DNA of 64,000 nucleotides from Elusimicrobiales bacterium (lineage in GTDB: Bacteria > Elusimicrobiota > Elusimicrobia > Elusimicrobiales > UBA9959), in contig JAQTOU010000007.1 in assembly GCA_028713125.1 (NCBI GenBank), forward strand, positions 62,001-126,000, in the 5' to 3' direction. Position 1 is the first letter of the stretch. Each line of letters begins with the position of its first letter. The translations under genes and the position numbers were made by a program. Shown here piece after piece: positions 9,062-19,149 of the stretch. The notes under the pieces are model-generated. The model did not search any database and was not told the origin of the DNA. It saw nothing but the letters and a program-made list of their open reading frames with translations.

Positions 9062-11650
9062 GTGACATTAAAAAAGATACGCGGCTCGGGCGGGAAGATA
9101 AATTCCGCCGGCTTGCTGTTCTGGAGCTCCGCGGCGCTGGCCGCGGGGCTTTCCGCTCTTCAGTTCAGCCGCTGCCCGGAAACCCTGGTTCAGAGCCTCG
9201 GCCCGTATTCAGACCGCGGGGAAATGATGCTGCACGCCGTGCGCGGGCTGGGAGTCGGCTACAGCATGCCGCTCATGAGCCTGCTGGCCGCGGCGCAGCA
9301 GCACCTGGGTTTTGACCCGGCCCTGCCCGCGCAGGTGGCGGGGCTGCTGGTCTGCCTGGCCTCCTACGCGATCGGGGCGCGCGGCGGCGGCCCGGCCCGC
9401 GGCATACTTTTCACCCTGGCGCCCCTGCTCGTGAACCTGCACCTCAAAACACAGCAGCTGGAGCAGGTCATCTACTCGCTCGCCCTGCTCAGCTTCCTGA
9501 ACCTGGAGCTGCTCCGCCAGTCCTGCCGCGGCCTCCTCATTTCCGCGGCCGCCGGAGCTGCCGCCGGAGTAACCCTGCTGATCCGTTCGCCGCTTTTCCT
9601 TTTCCCGCCGCTGGCCGCCCTCTACAGGTTTTTAAGCGCTAAGGCCGGAAGCCGCAAACTGCTGCTCGGGTCCCTGCTCTTCCTTATCTGCGCCTACGCG
9701 CCGCTGGCGCCCTGGGCCCGCCTGAACCACAGTCTCTCCGGGAGGTTCAACCTTCTGGAGGAGGAGCGCCCGGCCGCCAATGTAATAACCGGCGCGATGG
9801 GCATGGTTTACACCATAGAGGGGGACGCCAGGGCCCTGGCCGGGCTTTCGCGCACGGAGAGCGTCTATCCATGGGCGATAAAGACGGTTCTGGCCAGCCC
9901 GGTAAAATACGTCTTCGCGGTGCTCAAGCGGGTATGGCAGGTCTTCCTGATGTTCCCGCTCCTTTTCCTCCTGGCCGGCTGCGGGCTTTTTTTAAGCCGC
10001 TCCGCGGAAACCCGGTTCCTGGCTTTTTTCTGCGGCTATTTTATTTCCATCCACTGCCTGCTTTCCGTCGAGGAGCGCTATTTCCAGCCACTCTGGTACG
10101 CACTGGCCCTTATCCCGGCCGCCGGCGCCTGGGAACTGCTTAAAAAAACCGGGCTGGCCGCTGAAAGGCCTTCCCGGGATTATTTGACCGCGCCTTTATT
10201 CCTGCTCACGGCGGCCCTGGCCGTATACGCGCTTGGCTTCGTATGGCGCTACCCGGCGGCCTCGAAACCCGGGCTTATAGCCCTGCTGCCTGAATTGAAG
10301 AGGCACCCGGCCGAGCCCTGGCTTTTAATGAAAAAAGGGGAGACGCTTCTTTCCTTCGACCTTACCGAGGAAGGGCTGGACGCTTTTTCACAGGCCTGCG
10401 CCGAGAGCGGCGGCACACGGCCGTGCTATATAACCGCAGTCCTCAGAGCCAATGAGCCGCCCGCTCCGCCAAAAGAGGCGGCCGGAGACTGGGACCTTCT
10501 TTTGGTCAAGATGCTGCGCGAGCTTGAGCTGGACCGTGACGCCGCGGCGGCGGAAACTTTCAAAGCCGCCCATGCGCTCTGGCTGGAGAGAAGCAATATG
10601 ATAAAGGGCGGTTCGCCGGATCCGTCCGGGCCCGACCTGCGGCGCATTATCGAAACCAACAAAAGCTTCTGGGACGGTAATATTTATTCTGCCCTTTCAT
10701 ATTTCCCTCCGGAAGCCCGCGCGCGCATCATAAAGCGCCTGGCCGGGATAACCGGCCTTACCCCGGCGCTGAAAACCCTCGGGGCCGCCGCTGTGCGCTC
10801 GGCCGCCGGAGAAGAGGACACGCAGGGGTATGACGCCGCGCTGGCCTACGCCCGGGAACTAGTGAAAACCCCGTATTTCTCAAAGCCGGAAGCCGGCGCG
10901 CTGCCGCCGCGGCTCGACGCGCTGCTTTCCGCCCTGGCCGCGGCCGGAAAAAACGGAGCGGAGGCCGAGCTTCTCCTCAGGGCCGGACCTTCCGCCGGGA
11001 ACCTCGTCGAGCTGTACCTTAATTCCTCCGACATGGACAGGCTGGCCCGGACAGCCCTCGGGATCTCCCGCAGAAGCCCCGGGAGCTGCCTCTACCCGCT
11101 GCTTAGGTACCTGGCCCTGAAAGGAAACCGGGCGGAGGAAGCCAAAGCCGCTTCGGCGCTTGCGCGGGCCTTCGACAATTCCCCGCTTTTCATGCTTGCG
11201 GCGGCGGAGGCGCTCGCGGCCTCGGGAGACGGGCGGGAAAAAGCGGCGGCCCTGGCGGCCTTCGCCGGGAAGTCGCCGCTTCTGACAGGTCCGGGCCGGG
11301 AGAAACTGGCGCTTCTTTACCAGGACCTGGGCCTTTACAAAGAAGCGATGGCTGAAACCCGCGCTTTGCTCGGCCGGGACCCGCGCAATCCCGTGCTCAG
11401 GAACAGCCTGGGTGTCCTCCTGCTTTTCCTCGGCCGCGAGAAAGAAGCCGAAGCCGCCTTCAAGCAGGCCCTGGCGGAGGACCGGGCGGCATATTCTCCG
11501 GCGCTAAGCCTCGCGGCGATCTACTCGCGCAGGGGGAATCCGTCGGAAAGCGCCTCATTTTACAGAAAAGCCCTTGAAAGCCCCGGGCTCCCCGCCGCGG
11601 AAAAGATCCGCGTACGGGAAGAACTTAAAAAGCTGGGACAGGCCCCCTGA
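9062..11650 (+). CDS. Polytopic GT-C-like membrane protein with C-terminal TPR-like repeats; probable GTG start at 9062
   Basis: The listed ORF starts at 8915 inside the permease gene; in-frame GTG at 9062 follows the permease stop. N-terminal half hydrophobic; C-terminal half helical repeats (LGRDPRNPVLRNSLGVLLLFLGREKEAEAAFKQAL). Confidence 0.75.
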   Translation: MTLKKIRGSGGKINSAGLLFWSSAALAAGLSALQFSRCPETLVQSLGPYSDRGEMMLHAVRGLGVGYSMPLMSLLAAAQQHLGFDPALPAQVAGLLVCLASYAIGARGGGPARGILFTLAPLLVNLHLKTQQLEQVIYSLALLSFLNLELLRQSCRGLLISAAAGAAAGVTLLIRSPLFLFPPLAALYRFLSAKAGSRKLLLGSLLFLICAYAPLAPWARLNHSLSGRFNLLEEERPAANVITGAMGMVYTIEGDARALAGLSRTESVYPWAIKTVLASPVKYVFAVLKRVWQVFLMFPLLFLLAGCGLFLSRSAETRFLAFFCGYFISIHCLLSVEERYFQPLWYALALIPAAGAWELLKKTGLAAERPSRDYLTAPLFLLTAALAVYALGFVWRYPAASKPGLIALLPELKRHPAEPWLLMKKGETLLSFDLTEEGLDAFSQACAESGGTRPCYITAVLRANEPPAPPKEAAGDWDLLLVKMLRELELDRDAAAAETFKAAHALWLERSNMIKGGSPDPSGPDLRRIIETNKSFWDGNIYSALSYFPPEARARIIKRLAGITGLTPALKTLGAAAVRSAAGEEDTQGYDAALAYARELVKTPYFSKPEAGALPPRLDALLSALAAAGKNGAEAELLLRAGPSAGNLVELYLNSSDMDRLARTALGISRRSPGSCLYPLLRYLALKGNRAEEAKAASALARAFDNSPLFMLAAAEALAASGDGREKAAALAAFAGKSPLLTGPGREKLALLYQDLGLYKEAMAETRALLGRDPRNPVLRNSLGVLLLFLGREKEAEAAFKQALAEDRAAYSPALSLAAIYSRRGNPSESASFYRKALESPGLPAAEKIRVREELKKLGQAP

Positions 11651-11656
11651 TTTTCA

Positions 11657-12937
11657 ATGCCGCATAAAAAGATCTTCTTCGCCCTGTTTTCCGCTTTGCT
11701 GCTGGCGGGCCTGGCCCTGCGCGTGCACACGGTGGCCCGGATCCCTGGCCTTGCCGAGTACGACCCGCATTTCGAATACGCCGAAGAGGTCCGCGCGCAT
11801 TACGCGGCCGTCGCGGCGGAGCCTTACACGGGCCTGCGGGAGAAGCTGGACGGCTATAATTTTTCCAAAAGCGTGCGCGGGTTCCAGAACCGGATGCGGT
11901 GGCATCCGCCAGTCTATTACCTGAGCTGCGCGCTGGCCGCCTCGCTTTATCCGGCCGATACGGCCCTCCCGGTAAAAATATTTTCGCTGCTCTGCAACCT
12001 CGCCGCGCTCTGGCTGCTTTTCCTGCTGCTGCGCCATTTTTACAAGGACGACTACGAGCTGACCTTCCCGGCGCTCTGCCTGCTCCTCTTCCTGCCGGGG
12101 CATATCTCTTTCGCCAATCTTGCCAACAACGACGTGCTGTTCGCGCCCGTCTGCCTTTTATTCCTGCTCCTTTCCCTGAAATTGGGGGAGGAGCCTCTGA
12201 GCCACGTAAGGGTAATTTACCTCAGCCTTCTCTGCTCGTTCCTGCTGCTAATAAAATACCCGGGCTTGGTCTGCTTTATCTACCTGCAGGCCGTACTGCT
12301 GGGCCTCCTTCTCCGGCACAGGCTGCCGCGGGCGCAGTACTTCCGCGCGGCCCTCGCGGCGTGCGGCATCCCGCTTGCGCTGGCCGGCTGGTATTACTGG
12401 ACCAATTATTCCATCTGGGGAAACCCGCTCTATATGCCCGGCTACTCCAGCGTGCGGGAGCATGTTTACCTGAGCTTCCGCTTCATCGGCCTGCTTTACT
12501 CGCGGTTCAACGACTGGCATGAGTCCAGTTCAATCCTCACCGGTTTTTTTGCGTCCTTCTTTTCTTTCGACTGGATCAATACGGCGGCACGGGAGATAAC
12601 ACTGCGGAACGCCGTGTTCTGCCTCGCCCTGGCGCCTTTGTTGACCGCCTGCGCCGGGATCGTCTCGGGCGCGAAGAAAGAAAAGTTCCTGCCCCTGAAC
12701 CTGTTCCTGCTTTTGTCGCTGCTGTCCACCGGGAGCTTCCTGTGGAAATTCAACTCGGGGGCCGGCCCGCTGAAAAGCTGCTATGTGATGTTCCTCGCGC
12801 CGCTGTACCCGGTCTATTTCGCGGAAGGGCTCAGGGCGCTGAGGGCCAGAAGCCGGACGGCATATTATTTCGGCCTTGCCGCAGTGCTCTCCCTGAGCGC
12901 CTCGGTAATAATTTACTATCGCGCTTTTTTTCTATAA
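11657..12937 (+). CDS. Polytopic membrane protein, GT-C/PMT-like glycosyltransferase
   Basis: Multiple TM segments with acidic N-terminal loop (EYDPHFEYAEEV) and WHPPVYY. Confidence 0.7.
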   Translation: MPHKKIFFALFSALLLAGLALRVHTVARIPGLAEYDPHFEYAEEVRAHYAAVAAEPYTGLREKLDGYNFSKSVRGFQNRMRWHPPVYYLSCALAASLYPADTALPVKIFSLLCNLAALWLLFLLLRHFYKDDYELTFPALCLLLFLPGHISFANLANNDVLFAPVCLLFLLLSLKLGEEPLSHVRVIYLSLLCSFLLLIKYPGLVCFIYLQAVLLGLLLRHRLPRAQYFRAALAACGIPLALAGWYYWTNYSIWGNPLYMPGYSSVREHVYLSFRFIGLLYSRFNDWHESSSILTGFFASFFSFDWINTAAREITLRNAVFCLALAPLLTACAGIVSGAKKEKFLPLNLFLLLSLLSTGSFLWKFNSGAGPLKSCYVMFLAPLYPVYFAEGLRALRARSRTAYYFGLAAVLSLSASVIIYYRAFFL

Positions 12938-13093
12938 GCCGAGCCCGTGACCCTGGCCGGCGAACGGAATTTCCGCGCTTTGGGACCCGCCTCCTCCCGC
13001 CGGCCGTACAAGGCGCCCAAAAAATAATAAAATGTAAGGACAAAGATAAACTCCGCGGTCCGGACGAATTTTTAGTTTTTCCCCAAGGAAACA

Positions 13094-14179
13094 ATGCTTT
13101 ACTACGCGCACTACTTAAAAGACTTCTTCAGCCCGCTGAACGTTTTCCAGTACATCACCTTCCGGGCCGGCGGGGCTGTTATGACTTCGTTCCTCCTGAG
13201 CCTGCTGTTCGGCCCCTGGCTCATCGCCAAGCTTCGCAGCTACAAGATAGGCCAGGTGCAGCGCACCGACGGCCCGCAGACCCACCTGGCCAAGCAGGGC
13301 ACGACCACCATGGGCGGACTGCTCATCTTCCTGACGCTGGTAATTACCACCTGTCTCTGGGCCAGGATGGACAACCGGTTCATACTTCTGCTCCTGTTCA
13401 CCACCGTGGTCCTGGCCTTCGCCGGCTGGCTGGACGACTACACCAAGCTGGTTAAAAAGAATCCTAAAGGAGCGTCTTCCGCCTTTAAATTCTCGCTGCA
13501 GATCTTCGCCGCGGTGTGCGTGGTAGGCTACCTGGCTACGAACCCGCCGAACCCGCAGTACGCCAACTGGCTCTCCATCCCCTACACCAAAGAGCTTTAC
13601 ATCAATCTCGGCTTCCTCTACGCGGCCCTCGCAATGCTGGTGATAATAGGCTCCTCCAACGCTGTCAACCTTACCGACGGCCTCGACGGGCTCGCGGCCG
13701 GCTCGATCGTTTTTACGGCCCTGACCTTCGCCATCCTGGCCTATTCGGCCGGCAATGTAAAAGTGGCCTCGTACCTTAAGATCATTTACGTCGACGGAGC
13801 CGGCGAGATGGCGGTCTTTTTAGCGGCCATGATCGGGTCCTGCCTCGGCTTCCTCTGGTACAACGCCTACCCGGCCGAGGTCTTCATGGGCGATACCAGC
13901 TCCCTGTTCCTCGGCGGCGCAATAGGCACCGCCGCCATAGCCACCAAACAGGAGCTGCTTCTGCCGGTGGCGGGGGGGATCTTCCTGCTTGAAACGCTTT
14001 CGGTGATACTGCAGATGGGCTCCTTCAAACTTCGCAACAAGAAGCGCCTCTTCCTAATGGCGCCCATACACCACCACTTCGAGCTTAAGGGGATAGCCGA
14101 ATCCAAGGTGACGGTCCGGTTCTGGATAGTCGGCATCATGCTTGCGCTGACCGCGCTGGCTTCGCTGAAGATCCGCTAG
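13094..14179 (+). CDS. mraY: Phospho-N-acetylmuramoyl-pentapeptide-transferase MraY
   Basis: DGPQTHLAKQGTTTMGG, NAVNLTDGLDGLAAG, APIHHHFELKG motifs. Confidence 0.97.
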   Translation: MLYYAHYLKDFFSPLNVFQYITFRAGGAVMTSFLLSLLFGPWLIAKLRSYKIGQVQRTDGPQTHLAKQGTTTMGGLLIFLTLVITTCLWARMDNRFILLLLFTTVVLAFAGWLDDYTKLVKKNPKGASSAFKFSLQIFAAVCVVGYLATNPPNPQYANWLSIPYTKELYINLGFLYAALAMLVIIGSSNAVNLTDGLDGLAAGSIVFTALTFAILAYSAGNVKVASYLKIIYVDGAGEMAVFLAAMIGSCLGFLWYNAYPAEVFMGDTSSLFLGGAIGTAAIATKQELLLPVAGGIFLLETLSVILQMGSFKLRNKKRLFLMAPIHHHFELKGIAESKVTVRFWIVGIMLALTALASLKIR

Positions 14180-14202
14180 GCCCGCCCGGACCGGCTAAGC
14201 AT

Positions 14203-15573
14203 ATGTTCAATCCAGAAATTTTCAAAGGCAAAAGAGCGCTGGTGATAGGCGCCGGAAAATCCGGCGCGGCCTGCGCCAATTTGCTCGCCTCCAAAGGCTT
14301 CGCGGTCCTGCTCACCGAGGAGAAAGAAGCCGGCGCCGTCAAAGAAAAGCTTAAAGGACTGGCGCGCTCCGTAGAGGTAGAAACGGGCGGGCACGGTAAA
14401 GGGGTTTTCAGCTGCGGCTTCGCCGTAAAAAGCCCGGGGATGTCCCATACCAACCCGCTCATAGCGGCCCTGAAGAAAAAGAAAATTCCCGTTTTCAGCG
14501 AAATAGAGATCGCCCTCGCCTTCTCCGGAGCCGGCAAACTGCTGGCCGTAACCGGGACCAACGGCAAAACCACGACCACGGTGCTGCTTGGCGAAATAAT
14601 GAACGCCGCGCTCTCCGCCTCGGGCGGGCGCGCCCTGGTCTGCGGCAATGTCGGCATTCCAGCGGCGGAAGCGGCCCCGAAAGCCCGGGCCCGCGACGCG
14701 GTAGTCATGGAAGTTTCCAGCTACCAGCTCGAGGACAGCGCCTATCTCAAACCGGACGCCGCCTGCGTTCTGAACATCACCCCGGACCACCTCGACCACC
14801 ACGGCAGCATGGCGGCTTACGTGAAGGCCAAGGAGAAAGTATTTAAATTCCAGGACCCGGCGGCCTGCTGCGTTTTCAACTACGAGGACGTCTTTTGCCG
14901 CCGCCTCGCAAAAACCTGCCCGTCAAAGGTCTTGTTCTTTTCCTCGAAGCGCGCCGGCGGGAGACTGTCCGCCTGGGCCGCGGGAGGAAAGATAATTTTT
15001 AAAGCGGGCGCGGTCGTCTTCGCCGCCAGGCCGCCAGGCCTCCCCGGCGCCCACAACCTGGAGAACGCAATGTGCGCCGGGCTGATGGCCCTGCACTGCG
15101 GGGCGAAGCCCGCCGTAATAAGAAAAGCTTTCGCGGCTTTCCGCGGCGTCGAGCACCGCATAGAGCCGGCCGGGAAGATCGGCGGCGTTTCATTTATAAA
15201 CGACTCTAAGGCTACCAACGTTGATTCTACCCTGGTGGCGCTGAAGGCGCTCGGGCGGGGAAAGAACACCTGGCTTATACTGGGCGGCCTGGACAAGGGC
15301 AGCCCTTACGCGCCGCTGCTGCCGCTTATCCGCAAACACGTGAAGGCCGTCCTGACCATCGGCGCCGCCGCGCCGAAGATAGAAAAGGAGCTGGCCGGCA
15401 GCTGCCCCCTGATAAGCTCCGTCACGATGGAAAAAGCCTGCCGCGCGATACTGAAAATGGCGGCAACCGGCGACATCGCCCTATTCTCTCCGGCCTGCGC
15501 CTCCTTCGACCAGTTCAAGGACTTCGAGGACCGCGGCCGCAAATTCAAAACCTTCATCAGGACCCTCCTTTAA
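14203..15573 (+). CDS. murD: UDP-N-acetylmuramoylalanine--D-glutamate ligase MurD
   Basis: AVTGTNGKTTTTVLLGEI; NITPDHLDHHGSMAAYVKAK; FINDSKATNVDSTLVAL. Confidence 0.96.
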   Translation: MFNPEIFKGKRALVIGAGKSGAACANLLASKGFAVLLTEEKEAGAVKEKLKGLARSVEVETGGHGKGVFSCGFAVKSPGMSHTNPLIAALKKKKIPVFSEIEIALAFSGAGKLLAVTGTNGKTTTTVLLGEIMNAALSASGGRALVCGNVGIPAAEAAPKARARDAVVMEVSSYQLEDSAYLKPDAACVLNITPDHLDHHGSMAAYVKAKEKVFKFQDPAACCVFNYEDVFCRRLAKTCPSKVLFFSSKRAGGRLSAWAAGGKIIFKAGAVVFAARPPGLPGAHNLENAMCAGLMALHCGAKPAVIRKAFAAFRGVEHRIEPAGKIGGVSFINDSKATNVDSTLVALKALGRGKNTWLILGGLDKGSPYAPLLPLIRKHVKAVLTIGAAAPKIEKELAGSCPLISSVTMEKACRAILKMAATGDIALFSPACASFDQFKDFEDRGRKFKTFIRTLL

Positions 15574-16718
15574 TGGATTACGCCTCCACGCGGCACAAGC
15601 CGACCTTCAACACTATACAGAACCGCAGCCTGCGGTTCATGGACTACCCGCTCTTCTTCGTGGTCATCATCCTGCTGATGATAGGCCTGGTCTCGCTCTT
15701 CTCTGCAAGCGCGCTCTACTCTACGAACGAAGGTTTTGACACTCTCTACTACACTAAAAAGCAGGCTTTGTTCATCCTCACGGGCTTCGGACTGATGGCC
15801 CTGGCCGCCCGCGCAAACCTTGAGCGCATCCGCCCCTATATCAAGCCGGCGCTGATCGTTACCGCCGTGCTGCTGGTGGTAACCCTGTTCATGCCGAAGG
15901 TAGCCGGCGCGCGCCGCTGGATACCTCTGGGCTTTATGAAGCTCCAGACCAGCGAGTTCGCCAAGATAGTAGTGATGCTCTACCTGGCCGACTTCTTCGA
16001 CCGCAATATGAGCCGCATCAAGGAGAACTGGAAGGAACTGCTCAAGCCGCTTGTAACCTGCCTGGTCATCATGGGCCTGATAGCCGCCGGCCCCGACCTG
16101 GGCATCCCCGCGCTGATCTTCGGAGTAGCCCTGTTCATGGCGGGGGCCGCCGGCGTGCCTCTTAAGTTCACGCTTGCCCCGGTCCTTGCCGCGATCCCGG
16201 TAGTGATAGCGGAGTTTATCCTGCACCCTTACCGCATAGAGCGCGTCAGGGCCATGCTTTCGCCCTGGGAGCACGCAAAGGGAAGCGGCTACCAGCTGGT
16301 GCAGGCGATGCTGGCCGTCGGCTCGGGCGGCTGGTTCGGAAAAGGCATCGGCGCCTCCAAGCTGAAGCTGATGTACCTGCCCGTTCCGCACACGGATTTT
16401 ATCTTCTCCGTCGTGGCCGAGGAGCTGGGCCTCGTGGGGGGACTCTTCATCACCGGGCTCTTCACCGCCTTCCTGCTGAAGGGGGCCCGGGTGGCGCGCA
16501 ACGCTCCCAGCCTCTACACCGCGCTGGCGGCCCTCGGCCTCACCCTGCTCATCTCCCTGCAGGCCTTCTACAATATTGGTATGAACATCGGCATCCTGCC
16601 GACCAAAGGCATCGCTCTGCCTTTCTTCTCATACGGCGGCTCCTCCATCTGGGCGTCGATGATCATGGTGGGGATAATACTCAATATCTCGGCGCACAGG
16701 AGCGGACAGAAATGGTAG
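15573..16718 (+). CDS. ftsW: Cell division lipid II polymerase FtsW (SEDS family)
   Basis: SEDS motifs (HTDFIFSVVAEELGLVGG; NIGMNIGILPTKGIALPFFSYGGSS); start overlaps murD stop. Confidence 0.96.
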   Translation: MDYASTRHKPTFNTIQNRSLRFMDYPLFFVVIILLMIGLVSLFSASALYSTNEGFDTLYYTKKQALFILTGFGLMALAARANLERIRPYIKPALIVTAVLLVVTLFMPKVAGARRWIPLGFMKLQTSEFAKIVVMLYLADFFDRNMSRIKENWKELLKPLVTCLVIMGLIAAGPDLGIPALIFGVALFMAGAAGVPLKFTLAPVLAAIPVVIAEFILHPYRIERVRAMLSPWEHAKGSGYQLVQAMLAVGSGGWFGKGIGASKLKLMYLPVPHTDFIFSVVAEELGLVGGLFITGLFTAFLLKGARVARNAPSLYTALAALGLTLLISLQAFYNIGMNIGILPTKGIALPFFSYGGSSIWASMIMVGIILNISAHRSGQKW

Positions 16719-17821
16719 AAAAAAAACGGGCGCTCATAGCCTCCGGCGGCACCGGCGGACATTTCTACCCCGGCTTCGCGCTGGCGGTCGAGCTGCGCAA
16801 GCGCGGGTGGCAGACCCTTTTCCTGGTCAAGAAGGAAGATCTCTCGCGCCCCGCCCTGGAAGAGGCCGACCTCCCTTACGCCGAGCTGGATATGGTCTCC
16901 CTGCCGCGCAGCCTGAACCCATTCGCCCACGCGGCTTTCTTCTTCAGGTTCCTGAATTCGCTGGCTCTGGCCTTCAGGGTAATGAAAGATTTCAAACCTG
17001 ACGCCGTGATAGGTACTGGCAGCTACGTGGCCTTCCCCGCCCTCCTGGCGGCGCGCCTGGCCGGGGTTCCGGTCTACCTGCACGAATCGAACGCCAAGCT
17101 GGGCCTCGGCAATTACCTGGCCGGTTTTTTCTGCCGCAGGGCCGCGCTCGGCCTGCCGATGCGGCATAATCCTTTCGCAGGCAAATCGGCGCTGACCGGC
17201 ACGCCGATAAGGGAAGCCTTCCGCGCCATGCCGGCGCGGGCCGCCGCGCGAAGAGCGCTGGACCTCGACCCGGACAAATTCACGGCGCTGGTCTTCGGCG
17301 GGAGCCAGGGGGCCCGACGCCTCAACGCCGCCTTTATCAGCGCCGCCAAGGCCATGAAAGGGGACCTGCAGTCGGTGCACCTTACTGGCGGGAAGAATTT
17401 CGAAACGGTGAAGGCGGACTACGCCGCGGCCGGCCTGGAGAATTCTCCGGGCCTGCAGGTTTTCGACTACCGGGAAGACATGCCCGCCCTTTACGCCGCC
17501 GCCGACCTTGTCATCTCACGCTCGGGCGCCAGCACGGTGGCCGAGCTGGTCCAGCTCAGAAAGCCGGCCATCCTTGTACCGCTGCCCTCTTCGGCCGGCG
17601 GGCACCAGAAAGAGAACGCGCTGGCCCTCTCCGGGAGCGGCGCCGCTCTTTGCCTTGAAGAAAGCCCGGACTTCGACGCGGAGCTCGCCGCGGCGATCAG
17701 GAACTTCATGGAAAACCCCGACAAGGTGGCCGAGATGGCCTCCAGGCTGGAGACTTCCGGGATCCCCCGCGGCCTCGGGGCAGCGGCCCTGCTAGCCGCC
17801 CTTATAGAGAAGGGCGGATAA
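16712..17821 (+). CDS. murG: UDP-N-acetylglucosamine--N-acetylmuramyl-(pentapeptide) pyrophosphoryl-undecaprenol N-acetylglucosamine transferase MurG
   Basis: SGGTGGHFYPGFALA N-terminal loop; ISRSGASTVAEL motif; overlaps ftsW end. Confidence 0.96.
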   Translation: MVEKKRALIASGGTGGHFYPGFALAVELRKRGWQTLFLVKKEDLSRPALEEADLPYAELDMVSLPRSLNPFAHAAFFFRFLNSLALAFRVMKDFKPDAVIGTGSYVAFPALLAARLAGVPVYLHESNAKLGLGNYLAGFFCRRAALGLPMRHNPFAGKSALTGTPIREAFRAMPARAAARRALDLDPDKFTALVFGGSQGARRLNAAFISAAKAMKGDLQSVHLTGGKNFETVKADYAAAGLENSPGLQVFDYREDMPALYAAADLVISRSGASTVAELVQLRKPAILVPLPSSAGGHQKENALALSGSGAALCLEESPDFDAELAAAIRNFMENPDKVAEMASRLETSGIPRGLGAAALLAALIEKGG

Positions 17822-17919
17822 AGCCGGGCAGCACGACTTAACCGCGTGCCGGCGTTCTGCTCCTTCCTTAATATATACAGCTTCCTCCTCTCCTGCTGAT
17901 AAAACCTAGAAGCATTGCC

Positions 17920-17949
17920 CAAAGGACCTATATTTAATTAGGTCCTTTG
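17920..17949. repeat. Perfect 11-bp inverted repeat CAAAGGACCTA-N8-TAGGTCCTTTG
   Basis: Left arm 17920-17930, right arm 17939-17949, AT-rich 8-nt centre; 28 nt upstream of a consensus -35. Confidence 0.9.
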
Positions 17950-17976
17950 ACCGTTAGGGCCTGGGCCCGGCACCTA

Positions 17977-18005
17977 TTGACATTCGTCAACCCGTGCTGT
18001 ATAAC
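17977..18005 (+). promoter_or_regulatory. Sigma70-type promoter: TTGACA - 17 nt - TATAAC
   Basis: -35 at 17977-17982, -10 at 18000-18005, about 37 nt before the protease start. Confidence 0.75.
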
Positions 18006-18041
18006 ATAGCGGAAGATAACGCTGCAGTCACCGGAGGAGTT

Positions 18042-19070
18042 ATGAAGAACCTTGTAAAAACAACCCTGAGCGCGGCGGCGGCCCTGCTGATACTGCCTTT
18101 ACTCTCCTACTCTGAAGAGGCCAAAAGCATTTACGGCGCGGACGACCGCCTGGAATACTTTTCCGCTTCCCAGGACATGAAGACCCTTTCCGATTCGGTA
18201 GTTTCCCTGTGGAAAGCCGATTCCGTTGAGACCCTCAACCCCGGGGGCGTTAAGCTCAAGACCATGAACTTCGGCGACCGCCTCAATCTCTGCCCCGGCG
18301 AGAAGTTCCGCGAGCAGCCTATCGGCGCTTTCTGCTCCGGCTCCCTGGTGGGCCCGGACCTGGTAATGACCGCCGGCCACTGCATAAAGGACGCGGACGG
18401 TTGCGCGGCCGCGAGGATCGTATTCGGCTACTCCGTGAGAAGCGAGGGCGGCGAAGCCATAACCGCCATGCCCGCTTCTGAAGTATACAGCTGCTCCAAG
18501 ATAATCAAGCGCTTCCTCGGAGGCGAGCCGGGCTCAGCCAACCCCACCGGCCAGGCTCTCGGCCCGGACTTCGCGCTGATCCAGCTTGACCGCAAGGTAA
18601 CCGGCCACAAGCCCCTTGCTATCAACAGGTCGGCCAACCTCAAGAAAGGCGACGGGATCACCGTGATCGGCCACCCCGTGGGCCTGCCTCTCAAGGTAGC
18701 CGGCGGCGCCACCGTGCGCGACTTCTCCAAGATCGGCTACTTCGTGGCTGACCTCGACACTTTCGGCGGCAACTCCGGCTCGCCCGTGTTCAACACCAGG
18801 ACCAAGAAGATCGAAGGCATTTTGGTCCGCGGCGACGAGGACTTCGCGGACAGCCCCGCGGGCTGCACCACGATGGCCACCTACGAGCAGACCGGCGGCC
18901 GCGGCGAGGACGTGACCAAGATCTCGGCCCTCTCGGCCTCCATCCCGAAGCTGCCGGGCGAAAAGGCCAATAAAGACGCCGGCGAGGAAGGGGTAGAAGT
19001 GCGGCAGATGGATTCAAGCGCCATAGGCGCGGGCGATATCGCCCCGTCGAGGGTAATAAGCTTCGACTAA
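18042..19070 (+). CDS. Secreted trypsin-like (S1 family) serine protease
   Basis: RBS ggaggag before ATG 18042; signal peptide; TAGHC (His), DFALIQL (Asp), GGNSGSPVF (Ser). Start refined from listed 17994. Confidence 0.88.
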   Translation: MKNLVKTTLSAAAALLILPLLSYSEEAKSIYGADDRLEYFSASQDMKTLSDSVVSLWKADSVETLNPGGVKLKTMNFGDRLNLCPGEKFREQPIGAFCSGSLVGPDLVMTAGHCIKDADGCAAARIVFGYSVRSEGGEAITAMPASEVYSCSKIIKRFLGGEPGSANPTGQALGPDFALIQLDRKVTGHKPLAINRSANLKKGDGITVIGHPVGLPLKVAGGATVRDFSKIGYFVADLDTFGGNSGSPVFNTRTKKIEGILVRGDEDFADSPAGCTTMATYEQTGGRGEDVTKISALSASIPKLPGEKANKDAGEEGVEVRQMDSSAIGAGDIAPSRVISFD

Positions 19071-19093
19071 AACCGGTCCGGCTTAAGAAGACG

Positions 19094-19122
19094 CGCCCGG
19101 GGCCTTCCCCGGGCGTGTTTTT
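19094..19122 (+). terminator. Rho-independent terminator after the protease gene
   Basis: CGCCCGGGG-CCTT-CCCCGGGCG followed by TGTTTTTT. Confidence 0.85.
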
Positions 19123-19149
19123 TCTGCCTCTTGCGCGGACCGGCTTAAA

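Noticed and set aside
7563-9068. 501-aa minus-strand ORF opposite the APC permease
   Set aside because: Same codon-bias artefact. Other long antisense ORFs (e.g. 1923-3056, 35231-36463, 47782-48963) were rejected likewise.
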